From an uncultured Lachnospiraceae bacterium (GTDB taxonomy: Bacteria; Bacillota; Clostridia; Lachnospirales; Lachnospiraceae), in NCBI GenBank assembly GCA_910588845.1, contig CAJURU010000032.1:1-32072 (forward strand): 32,072 nucleotides of DNA. The letters are read 5' to 3'. The notes beneath the pieces were generated by a model, which was not told where the DNA came from, ran no database searches, and saw only the letters and a list, made by a program, of their open reading frames with translations. Shown one piece after another: positions 24,231 through 31,170 of this stretch. Every line of letters starts with the position of its first letter. Within the stretch, counting starts at the first letter, position 1. The translations under genes were made by a program, and so were the position numbers.

Positions 24231-26810
24231 ATGAAGAGAAAGATATTAAATATAGTATCTGCTGTAGTCCTTGCCGCCAGCCTTACCGTGGGAGCATTGC
24301 CCGCAGAAGGGTTGAGCGTTCAGGCAGCAGGGGATATCAATGAAACGGTCAACAGTAGCTTGACAATCCGGGAATCTGAAATCAATCAGCTTTTGACGGA
24401 GGATTTGGAGCTTCCGACTTCGGTGGAAGGATTGACCGGTGCGAAAGTTGAATATTCTATCCAGGGACAGCCGAAGGCGGGCACTCACGGCGCGGCTTCT
24501 GTAGAAGGGAATATTTTAAAGGTAACGAGGCCTTATGCCGGAGAAGGTAATTATAAGTTCAATCTGATTGCGACGGTAACAGCAGATGGCGCGACGGCTA
24601 CAAAGACGTTTCCCATGACTGTCCGTGAGGGGCTCTCCGGGGATTCCTATGCCGGATATGTTTATGTCTGCTTTTCGGTGCCCAAGGGGAAGAATTATGA
24701 TGTGCAGCAGATCCACTTTTTCCTCAGTGAGGATGGATTGAACTGGACGGCATTGAACGGCTGTCAGCCGGCGTTCCTTACCGGAAGCAATTTTACAAAC
24801 AGTGTTGAAAAATGTGGGCCAAACAGCGTTAATTATAAGGTAACAATTGATAAGGAAGATATACCTAATACAGTAGTAGGGGATGCTTCCGTATTATTCC
24901 CTTTTGAGGGAAGGGATCAGGGTGTCCGCGACCCCTATCTGATCCGTGGAAGCAAAGCCGATGGAAGCGATTCCAATAAGGTGTGGCTTCTTGCTACAGA
25001 TTTAAATACACATTCGGCTAATTATGGTTCAGCCTCCAATATGGCAAACAATGTCTGCGGAGACTGGAGCCTGACTTCCAAGGTTGGAGTAGGAAGCACG
25101 CATCTCTTTGTATGGGAGACGGAAGACTGGGTAACCTGGGAGCGGCGATATATTGACGTAGGTTCCCAGATTGATGCAGCAATGGCATGGGCGCCTGAAG
25201 CGATTTATAATCCTGACAAGGATAATTATCTCGTATATTGGTCTGGGCGTGTGGCTGCGGACGGCGCGGCAAGAAACCGTCTGTACTGCTGTGAGACGAG
25301 TGATTTTGTCAACTTTGGGCCTACGAAACTGTATGAAGAAGAAGCTTTCTATCAGAAATATGTAGACATTGGCGGCGCTGATGATAATGATGGTTACGGT
25401 AACATTGATACTTCACAGATTTGGGTGGCAGGCAAAGACAAGAACGGAAAAGATACGCCTTACGGCACTCTGTACCGTGTAGTAAAGGATGAAACCAGAA
25501 CGAATAGAGGAAACGTACTTTTAAAAATCCAGCTGATGAGCGCAGATACCGTTCTGGACCCCAACGTTGATTATGACAGTACAGAACCCGTTAGGATTAC
25601 TCCATATAAATACAACGACATTACGTTTGGGAAATTGGCAGATTTGTCTGCTCTGACTGGTGACAGGAACAATATGGGGAAGGCCGAAATCATATATAAC
25701 TGGTTTATCAATGAATCCACAGGCAACCATTTTACAAAGATTAAGCAGACCGCGCTGGATGACCTGGTTGGTTACCATGAGGGAGCTACCATGTTTAAGT
25801 TTATTGATCGTGACGAGTGGTGCATCATGATTGATAATTACGGCAATATGCAGATCCGTTATGAGCCGTTTGTTACCTCGGATTTGTCTAAACCGGACAG
25901 TGTGAAAAAGATGCCGCAGGGAACTTATGGGCGTACCGGCGGCGATGTGGGAACCCATGGCGGCATGATTCCGATTACCGTTGACGAGTATAACAACCTG
26001 GTTAAAAATTATAATGATAAGAGTAAAATGACAGGCATGAATGCTGCGGCGGCCAACAACTACCATGAGATTTCCCCCATTTATCTTGATACAAGACCGA
26101 TGGACGGAGTGGCAGAGCAGTTAGAAAAGGCGGCGGCAAGCGGCAGTTACAGTACAGGTGTAAAAGCTCAGATGACAAAGCTTGCAGCTGAGGCCAAGAA
26201 ATTAGGACAGAAGAAAAAAGTTACAGATTCCACTGAGATGGATAATCTGACGGCCCGTGCAGAGAAATTGATGGATAATAAGTTAGTAGAATTGCCCAAG
26301 ATGTATGCAGACCATGTAGAATTGAATGCGACATCCCTGACGCTTTGCACAAAGAGGACGGAGGGATTAAATACCACAGCTACGCTGACAGCAGAATTGG
26401 ATGTAGATGATGCGCCCAAGACAATTAGCTGGAAGAGCAGCAATACTAAGATAGCAACTGTAACAAATGGAAAAATTACGGCAAAGAAAGCCGGGACAGC
26501 TACGATCACAGCAACGGCTGTGGGCGGTGCAAAGGCAACCTGCAAGGTTACAGTCAAAGGTATTCCGGGCAAAGTAACGCTGAAAAAGAAAAGTGTCAGC
26601 CTCAAGAAGAAAAAGACTTATCAGATTAAGCCGGGCATCCCCAAAGGGACAGTATGCACGAAGTTCAACTATAAGTCGAATAAGCCTAAGGTTGCTTCCG
26701 TCTCCAAGACAGGTTTGGTGACTGCGAAGAAGAAGGGAACCGCTAAGATTACGATTAAGGCGGGCAATAACAGTAAGGCAAAAGCAACGCTTACCGTAAA
26801 GGTTAAATAA
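24231..26810 (+). CDS. Secreted GH43-like glycosidase with Ig-like repeats
   Basis: An 859-residue exported protein with a signal peptide ending near SVQAAG (about 33). Residues about 40-135 form an Ig-like lead domain. The five-bladed propeller region (about 140-620) carries GH43-type marks: VRDPYLI with D234 as candidate base, MAWAPEAIYNP near 320, NIDTSQIWVAG with D393 as candidate modulator, and YHEGATMF with E517 as candidate acid. Arabinan- or xylan-side-chain cleavage is the usual activity. A helical linker (about 630-690) leads to two Ig-like repeats (about 695-859) with a lysine-rich end like that of the preceding gene. AGCAGGAGG precedes the ATG. No sortase motif is seen. Confidence 0.82.
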   Translation: MKRKILNIVSAVVLAASLTVGALPAEGLSVQAAGDINETVNSSLTIRESEINQLLTEDLELPTSVEGLTGAKVEYSIQGQPKAGTHGAASVEGNILKVTRPYAGEGNYKFNLIATVTADGATATKTFPMTVREGLSGDSYAGYVYVCFSVPKGKNYDVQQIHFFLSEDGLNWTALNGCQPAFLTGSNFTNSVEKCGPNSVNYKVTIDKEDIPNTVVGDASVLFPFEGRDQGVRDPYLIRGSKADGSDSNKVWLLATDLNTHSANYGSASNMANNVCGDWSLTSKVGVGSTHLFVWETEDWVTWERRYIDVGSQIDAAMAWAPEAIYNPDKDNYLVYWSGRVAADGAARNRLYCCETSDFVNFGPTKLYEEEAFYQKYVDIGGADDNDGYGNIDTSQIWVAGKDKNGKDTPYGTLYRVVKDETRTNRGNVLLKIQLMSADTVLDPNVDYDSTEPVRITPYKYNDITFGKLADLSALTGDRNNMGKAEIIYNWFINESTGNHFTKIKQTALDDLVGYHEGATMFKFIDRDEWCIMIDNYGNMQIRYEPFVTSDLSKPDSVKKMPQGTYGRTGGDVGTHGGMIPITVDEYNNLVKNYNDKSKMTGMNAAAANNYHEISPIYLDTRPMDGVAEQLEKAAASGSYSTGVKAQMTKLAAEAKKLGQKKKVTDSTEMDNLTARAEKLMDNKLVELPKMYADHVELNATSLTLCTKRTEGLNTTATLTAELDVDDAPKTISWKSSNTKIATVTNGKITAKKAGTATITATAVGGAKATCKVTVKGIPGKVTLKKKSVSLKKKKTYQIKPGIPKGTVCTKFNYKSNKPKVASVSKTGLVTAKKKGTAKITIKAGNNSKAKATLTVKVK

Positions 26811-26898
26811 GCAATGCAGAACAGTTCAGGCGGGCTATTTTGAAATAGAGCTGTGGCAGGTTTCTCCGCTGGCAGCAAATTTGTCTATAAGGCTTATG

Positions 26899-26963
26899 TC
26901 CAGCCGGGATCAATAGTGTGGAACCTTTTCACATGTGATTTTTATTGATTGATTCCGGCTGGA
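26899..26963. repeat. Large imperfect inverted repeat after the glycosidase operon
   Basis: TCCAGCCGG (26899-26907) pairs with CCGGCTGGA (26955-26963), and ATCAATA (26909-26915) with TATTGAT (26943-26949). It lies 89 bases after the stop of the glycosidase gene. There is no T-run, so it is either a poor terminator or another structural element. Confidence 0.5.
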
Positions 26964-27008
26964 TAAACTGAACTGTTACAATTGAACTGAAAAAAATTAA
27001 AAAAACAC

Positions 27009-27037
27009 TTGCAAAAAGATTGTAAAGCGGATATAAT
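27009..27037 (+). promoter_or_regulatory. Promoter of tRNA-Thr
   Basis: TTGCAA (27009-27014), 17 bases, then TATAAT (27032-27037). It lies about 25 bases before the tRNA. Confidence 0.8.
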
Positions 27038-27061
27038 ATATAAAGATTTGTTAATATTTAT

Positions 27062-27134
27062 GCCAAAGTGGCGCAGTTGGTAGCGCGTCGCATTCGTAAT
27101 GCGTAGGTCGAGGGTTCGAGTCCCTTCTTTGGCT
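27062..27134 (+). tRNA. tRNA-Thr (anticodon CGT)
   Basis: The acceptor stem GCCAAAG pairs exactly with CTTTGGC. The D arm is GCGC-AGTTGGTA-GCGC, the anticodon loop TTCGTAA gives CGT (reads ACG), and the T arm is GAGGG-TTCGAGT-CCCTT. The base of the anticodon stem has a T-T mismatch (positions 27 and 43). The 3' CCA is not encoded. It is a single-gene unit with its own promoter and terminator. Confidence 0.96.
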
Positions 27135-27142
27135 GCTGAGGG

Positions 27143-27178
27143 AGTGCCTTTTCACGAAGTTGTGGGAAGGCGCTTTTT
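27143..27178 (+). terminator. Rho-independent terminator of tRNA-Thr
   Basis: AGTGCCTTTTCAC (27143-27155) pairs with GTGGGAAGGCGCT (27162-27174), 13 bp including G-T pairs and a six-base loop, and ends in TTTTT. Confidence 0.85.
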
Positions 27179-27243
27179 GCCATAAAGAATACATGTAGAA
27201 TAATAGATTACCGTGGTTATTTTTCGTATATTTGGAGGTTTTT

Positions 27244-27660
27244 ATGGAGAATGAAAAATCTACCGCAAGGGATAATGATTTGGAAATAGTTGAGATAGCT
27301 GAATTTAAGAGGGATAATACCCATAAGAAGATTGCAAAGCACGAGGAGCGTCAAAGGCAGAGGCGGCGAAGGTTTTATGGAATATTGACAGTGTTTGCAC
27401 TAGGATTTCTAGCCGCAATCCTCTCTTGCATATTTGTATTGCAAATGCCGGTTGTAGTGGTCTGTGTAGTTCTGGTACTGGAGGTGATGATTGCTGCCTG
27501 TCTTTACGACGCCAAGATATGGGCGCAGGCAGCAGCGATTCTTGTTGGAATAGCTGCCGGAGTAGTATTTGGTCGGTTATCCCTGATGACTGTTGGGGCG
27601 ATTGTATATCTGGCAGCGGTTCTGGTATTGTATGGATTGCGGAGTGTTCTTCGTGAGTGA
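27244..27660 (+). CDS. Small membrane protein of unknown function
   Basis: A 138-residue protein. The first 45 residues are charged and strongly basic near the end (KKIAKHEERQRQRRRRF), followed by about four closely spaced membrane segments (about 46-63, 66-84, 90-106 and 109-130). The basic block before the first segment should hold the N-terminus in the cytoplasm. TTGGAGG lies five bases before ATG 27244; an in-frame TTG at 27232 overlaps this ribosome binding site and is not the start. The amidase gene follows 119 bases later on the same strand. I do not recognise the family. Confidence 0.75.
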   Translation: MENEKSTARDNDLEIVEIAEFKRDNTHKKIAKHEERQRQRRRRFYGILTVFALGFLAAILSCIFVLQMPVVVVCVVLVLEVMIAACLYDAKIWAQAAAILVGIAAGVVFGRLSLMTVGAIVYLAAVLVLYGLRSVLRE

Positions 27661-27779
27661 TGCAGCCAAGGGCCTGTCTGTCGTTTTTATGTAAACAATC
27701 CCATTTTTAAGGAATAAAATGACTGCCCGCTACATAAAACAGTGAATGAAAGCAGCTGCAAGAAAGCGGGGATATCTAT

Positions 27780-28682
27780 ATGGATATTAATAAAGAATTT
27801 ATCACAAAGGAAAACACCTACACTGGGCAGAATGATCCGAAATATATTGTTATCCATGAGACAGATAATTTTTCAGAAGGAGCTGGAGCGAGACGGCATG
27901 CCCAGGCCCAGGCGGCAGGACATTTGAGCATATCAGCCCATTTTTACTGTGGTTCAGACGGCGTATTTCAGGCAGCGGAACTTGTGGACGGCACATATTC
28001 CGTAGGAAAGAAATATGGAGAGCATCCGATTGAGGATGCAACCAACAAAAATACGATTAATGTAGAAATTTGTGTAAATGCAGATGGGGATTACAGCAAG
28101 GCGAGGGCGAATACGATTGCGCTTGCCAAGTATCTCATGCAAGCTACAGGGATTTCGGCAAAGAGAGTTATTCGCCATTATGACGCAACTGGCAAGCATT
28201 GTCCCAGGAATATGATGGATGATCCGTCGTTGTGGGAGGATTTCAAGAAGCAGATTCAGGGGAAGGATGATCCGATCCATTCGACAGAAGAGCAGGGTAA
28301 TGCGCGTGGAATTGTGGTTACAGAGGGAGATCCACTGTTAATCAGAGAGACGCCAAATGGTAATAGGATATCTTCTATTCCCAAAGGGGCAGAAGTAGAA
28401 ATCATAGAGCGCGGTGGTGAATGGCATAAGGTTAAGTATCAGGGTGTAACAGGTTACAGCGCGGCCAAGTATATTTCTGTGCTCGGCGAGACGAGTTATG
28501 TGGCAGAATGTACAGGTGACGGTGTACGTGTGCGGAAGACGCCGGAAATAGGAGATAACGTTATTCGTTTTTTGAACAAGGGCAATCTTTTTGATGTACT
28601 GGGCGCTTCTGGGTCTTGGGCGCATATTATCGTGGAGGGCAAAGAGGGATATATCCACTCTGATTATGTGAAAAGGGTATGA
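27780..28682 (+). CDS. N-acetylmuramoyl-L-alanine amidase with SH3-like domains
   Basis: A 300-residue peptidoglycan hydrolase. The amidase_2/PGRP-like domain covers about 1-165, with likely zinc ligands H26 (YIVIHETDN), H133 (VIRHYDATG) and C141 (KHCPRN), by analogy to T7 lysozyme-type amidases. Two bacterial SH3-type wall-binding repeats follow (about 178-232 and 240-300: LLIRETPNGNRISSIPKGAE and VRVRKTPEIGDN, ending GYIHSDYVKRV). It cleaves the bond between muramic acid and the stem peptide. No signal peptide or membrane segment is present, as in phage endolysins. The ribosome binding site is weak (GCGGGG). It may be a domesticated lysin. Confidence 0.88.
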   Translation: MDINKEFITKENTYTGQNDPKYIVIHETDNFSEGAGARRHAQAQAAGHLSISAHFYCGSDGVFQAAELVDGTYSVGKKYGEHPIEDATNKNTINVEICVNADGDYSKARANTIALAKYLMQATGISAKRVIRHYDATGKHCPRNMMDDPSLWEDFKKQIQGKDDPIHSTEEQGNARGIVVTEGDPLLIRETPNGNRISSIPKGAEVEIIERGGEWHKVKYQGVTGYSAAKYISVLGETSYVAECTGDGVRVRKTPEIGDNVIRFLNKGNLFDVLGASGSWAHIIVEGKEGYIHSDYVKRV

Positions 28683-28700
28683 GAAATGTGAGGTACATAG

Positions 28701-28889
28701 GAGGAATCATTTAATAATAATCGGGCTTTAACTGGATTTTGGGTGGAATCGTCTCTGCTAATTTCTCCAAAAGAGCAGGTGGACGTCATGGAACGTATTT
28801 TTGGAGAAAATTCTGTTTATTCAAAGACAACAAGAAATGAGCTGAGGAAGGTTATGCTTGTAGAGCAAAGCCAAACGGATAAGATATGA
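28701..28889 (+). pseudogene. Relic of class D beta-lactamase / BlaR-type penicillin-binding domain
   Basis: An open frame with no start codon reads ALTGFWVESSLLISPKEQVD and goes on to VMERIFGENSVYSK and RKVMLVEQSQTDKI-stop. The segment FW-x-ESSL-x-ISPKEQV followed by an acidic LVEQ is the part of class D beta-lactamases and BlaR1 sensors just before their KTG box. The catalytic S-x-x-K and the KTG box are both missing, so this is a fragment of about 60 codons. The AGGAGG at its upstream end is not followed by a start codon. A terminator follows directly. The similarity is recalled, not searched. Confidence 0.55.
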
Positions 28890-28924
28890 AGCAGTAGCTT
28901 GGGAAACTAAGTTACTGCTTTTTT
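28889..28924 (+). terminator. Rho-independent terminator
   Basis: AAGCAGTAGCTT (28889-28900) pairs with AAGTTACTGCTT (28909-28920), 12 bp with one G-T pair, followed by TTTT, making TTTTTT with the stem end. It overlaps the stop of the relic. Confidence 0.8.
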
Positions 28925-28957
28925 GCACGCCCAGTATGGGCGTAATCTAATGTAACT

Positions 28958-29266
28958 ATGGCGGATAGCTGGAGAAGATTTTTACAGGCAGATAATCTAA
29001 ATAAGGATTCGTGGAAAATTTATATTAATTTAGATAATTTCGTGTTACTTTTTTCAGCGTTAATTGTAACGGGTTCTATTTACTTTTCGACGTCAGGAAA
29101 AATGGAATCCTTTGCCTCCGTGGCAATAAATTTATTTGGCAGTATGGTGTTTTCTTGGCTTTTGACTAAGAAATCTTCTAGGGTAGAGTTTAAGCAACAA
29201 GAAGAAGAATTGGCTTTGCGATCATTTAGGCATATTAATTATATAGATTCAGCAGCTCCTTTTTAA
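28958..29266 (+). CDS. Membrane protein of unknown function, probably truncated
   Basis: A 102-residue ORF. Residues 1-24 are soluble, two membrane segments lie at about 25-43 and 50-69, and a charged helix begins (KKSSRVEFKQQEEELALRSF) and is cut short at IDSAAPF. The layout suggests the front of a longer protein with a cytoplasmic helical tail. No ribosome binding site precedes the ATG, and a perfect short palindrome (ACGCCCA-GTA-TGGGCGT, 28927-28943) stands upstream. The stop falls just left of repeats that may mark the boundary of the integrase element, so the truncation may be due to that insertion. Confidence 0.45.
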   Translation: MADSWRRFLQADNLNKDSWKIYINLDNFVLLFSALIVTGSIYFSTSGKMESFASVAINLFGSMVFSWLLTKKSSRVEFKQQEEELALRSFRHINYIDSAAPF

Positions 29267-29275
29267 TGGTAACAA

Positions 29276-29384
29276 TTTAGCGATAAAACACAAAAAAATC
29301 ACATTTTACAAACGGTTTAGAGATGAAATTTTAAGCTTCATTTAAAAAACAAATGTTCTGAGAAAGCCCAAGTTTATCGCTAAA
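29276..29384. repeat. Inverted repeat beside integrase, candidate att region
   Basis: TTTAGCGATAAA (29276-29287) recurs as its exact complement at 29373-29384, with 85 AT-rich bases between. The pair lies between the truncated ORF and the 3' end of the integrase gene, where attachment sites and integrase-binding sites normally are. Confidence 0.45.
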
Positions 29385-29458
29385 ACCCTGTAAATACAAG
29401 GCTCGCGGCTGATTTAAAGGGAGTTCAAAGCGGATGGAAAAATACTAAAAAAAGGCAC

Positions 29459-29480
29459 AATTAGCAACAAATTAGCAACA
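29459..29480. repeat. Tandem 11-bp repeat at the integrase 3' end
   Basis: AATTAGCAACA occurs twice head to tail (29459-29469 and 29470-29480). The second copy includes the integrase stop codon. Such short direct repeats are typical of arm-type integrase sites. Confidence 0.5.
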
Positions 29481-30545
29481 AATATCAGGAGCCTGTATTT
29501 TCTCAATTTCAGCGCGTAGCTCTTCCAAACTACGGTGTCCATATTTGGCATTGGTGATATCGCCGCCGAAGGAGTGCCCGAGCATTCGTTTGCGGTCGTT
29601 TTCATTAACGCCATAACGCTCACAGAGCACGGAAAAGGTATGGCGGCAGTCATGGGGTGTATGCTTTTCAATGCCGAGACGCTCAAGGACAGTGTACATA
29701 TATTTACGGAAAGCATCGGGGCGGGCTAAAAGAAGGTTGCGGCTCCCATCAGCACGGTTGGCTACAAGACTGTAGATGGAAGAGTGGATAGGAACTGTAC
29801 GCTCTTTGCCAGCTTTCGTTTTTACTCCGCCAATAAAGCAGCGATTTTCTAAATCAATTTTCATATCTGTATACGCTTTGATACGGAAGCCGCTGTAGCA
29901 CATAATCAGAATCATTTCAACTACCGGGTCATCCTGGTTTTTCCACAATATTGTCAGGTCTTTTTCGGAAAATGGAACTCCGGCTTCGTCATCCTCTTCT
30001 TTGGGGAGGTAGAGGAAAGCGGAATAATCCTTGTCTACAATTTCGTATTTCAGGGCGTATTTATACATCTGGTGTAGCAGGCTGGCAATTAGTTCAAGAG
30101 AAGAGTGCTTGAGCTGACAGTTATTTAGCACTTCCTGCAAATCATCATATTTAAGCTGCCCAAATTGTATATCATGAAGGGATGAGCAGTTTTTAAAAGC
30201 CGCCCTGGTGGAATTCATGGATGCATCAGAGAGCTTTTTAGGGGAATTATAGTATTTTTCATGGAAGAATCTTTCGTAGACCTCGGCAAATGTGGGCGTA
30301 CGGTCTATGAAGGTACCGCGATTCACTTTTATTTTTCCCGCTTTTTCCATGTTGTAGGCAGTGAGAATCTCATACCCCTCCTCCCAGGTTTCTGCATATG
30401 CCAGGGCTTTAGGGGTTATTGCTCCGTGAAATCCATATTCGGTTACAGGCGGATATACACCGTAAGGCCTGCGCCTGCCTTTCCCTAGATATTTTATGCT
30501 GCCGAAGTTGTTGGGGAGCTTCATTCGCTTTTTGCGTTTTGCCAT
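29472..30545 (-). CDS. Tyrosine-type site-specific integrase
   Basis: About 357 residues from ATG 30545, where AAGGAGG lies seven bases ahead; the open frame extends 63 codons upstream but without coding character. The N-terminal part is basic (MAKRKKRMKLPNNFGSIKYL, an arm-type DNA-binding region), the core-binding domain spans about 95-190, and the catalytic domain about 200-350. Catalytic residues seen are the arginine in CYSGFRI, H-x-x-R in HDCRHTF, the histidine in GHSFGG and the nucleophilic tyrosine in KYGHRS. It inserts and excises an integrative element by strand exchange. The orf148 and exonuclease-BRCT genes lie upstream on the same strand. All active-site residues are present, so the enzyme should be active. 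Confidence 0.93.
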   Translation of the reverse strand: MAKRKKRMKLPNNFGSIKYLGKGRRRPYGVYPPVTEYGFHGAITPKALAYAETWEEGYEILTAYNMEKAGKIKVNRGTFIDRTPTFAEVYERFFHEKYYNSPKKLSDASMNSTRAAFKNCSSLHDIQFGQLKYDDLQEVLNNCQLKHSSLELIASLLHQMYKYALKYEIVDKDYSAFLYLPKEEDDEAGVPFSEKDLTILWKNQDDPVVEMILIMCYSGFRIKAYTDMKIDLENRCFIGGVKTKAGKERTVPIHSSIYSLVANRADGSRNLLLARPDAFRKYMYTVLERLGIEKHTPHDCRHTFSVLCERYGVNENDRKRMLGHSFGGDITNAKYGHRSLEELRAEIEKIQAPDICC

Positions 30546-30617
30546 GGCATTATCCTCCTTGCCCATGCAGCAGTTTTTGGGTACAAAAATAACAGCCAGA
30601 CGGAATAAAGATTCCGC

Positions 30618-30646
30618 TTGCAAGCTGTCCCCGAAGATGATACAAT
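30618..30646 (+). promoter_or_regulatory. Divergent promoter in the integrase leader
   Basis: On the plus strand TTGCAA (30618-30623), 17 bases, then TACAAT (30641-30646). It points away from the integrase, towards a terminator at 30691-30722. Confidence 0.6.
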
Positions 30647-30652
30647 ATATAT

Positions 30653-30722
30653 GCGTGAAAAATGTACATATCGTCTTCGGAGGTATGCGAAACCGTTCCT
30701 GTTGGCGCAGGGGCGGTTTTTT
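30653..30722 (+). ncRNA. Candidate small RNA antisense to the integrase leader
   Basis: A good promoter (30618-30646) is followed at about 70 bases by a terminator: AACCGTTCCTG (30691-30701) with CAGGGGCGGTT (30708-30718) and TTTTTT. No convincing ORF lies between. The DNA also holds CCGAAGATGAT (30631-30641) against ATCGTCTTCGG (30670-30680). The transcript would be antisense to RNA running from orf148 into the integrase gene. The transcript ends are inferred. Confidence 0.45.
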
Positions 30723-30723
30723 A

Positions 30724-31170
30724 TTATATAGCAAGCGAATCGGAAATCATATCCTTTTCAAAGCTAGGCTTTTGCATATGAGAAAAATAATCTCCAAGGA
30801 TGCGGAATGAGCTGCCATTGACAAGAGTGATTTCCAATGATGCACTATTACTTTCGGTATACCATTCCGCGATGCAGTAACTCTCTACTTGATGTGGAAT
30901 GTAGAAATTAATACCTTTTTCCATATATCGCAACTCTTCTTTTTTGATCGGAAGTGAGAGTAATTTACGAAGATTTCTATTATCCGTAACGGCTTCATTA
31001 TGTAATACTTTAATAAAGTTTTCGGTAATATCATCTGCATAAGAGGTTTTTGTCTTATTTTCTTTTATCATTAATTTCATAAGCTCACCCATAGTAAATT
31101 TTTCCACATCGGGATAGTTTGAAAGATGGATGGCTTTTAATGCTTTTTCAAGATACTCAGATTTACTCAT
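30724..31170 (-). CDS. Element-borne protein of unknown function
   Basis: A 148-residue soluble protein. The N-terminus is helical (MSKSEYLEKALKAIHLSNYP and FTMGELMKLMIKENK) and the C-terminal half has beta-strand character (INFYIPHQVESYCIAEWYTE and ASLEITLVNGSSFRILGDYF). There are no membrane segments or known catalytic motifs. AGGAGG is five bases before the ATG, and the start overlaps the end of the exonuclease-BRCT gene by eight bases, so the two are co-translated. It sits between that gene and the integrase and is probably element cargo or an accessory function. I do not recognise the family. Confidence 0.7.
   Translation of the reverse strand: MSKSEYLEKALKAIHLSNYPDVEKFTMGELMKLMIKENKTKTSYADDITENFIKVLHNEAVTDNRNLRKLLSLPIKKEELRYMEKGINFYIPHQVESYCIAEWYTESNSASLEITLVNGSSFRILGDYFSHMQKPSFEKDMISDSLAI

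Noticed and set aside
26168..26605. Long minus-strand ORF inside the glycosidase gene
   Set aside because: It is the antisense of lysine-rich Ig repeats, has an odd Val/Phe-rich composition and no ribosome binding site.
27062..29480. tRNA-Thr 3' end as attachment site of the tyrosine integrase element
   Set aside because: The integrase is 2.3 kb away, its 3' end faces different repeats, and no second copy of the tRNA end was seen near it.
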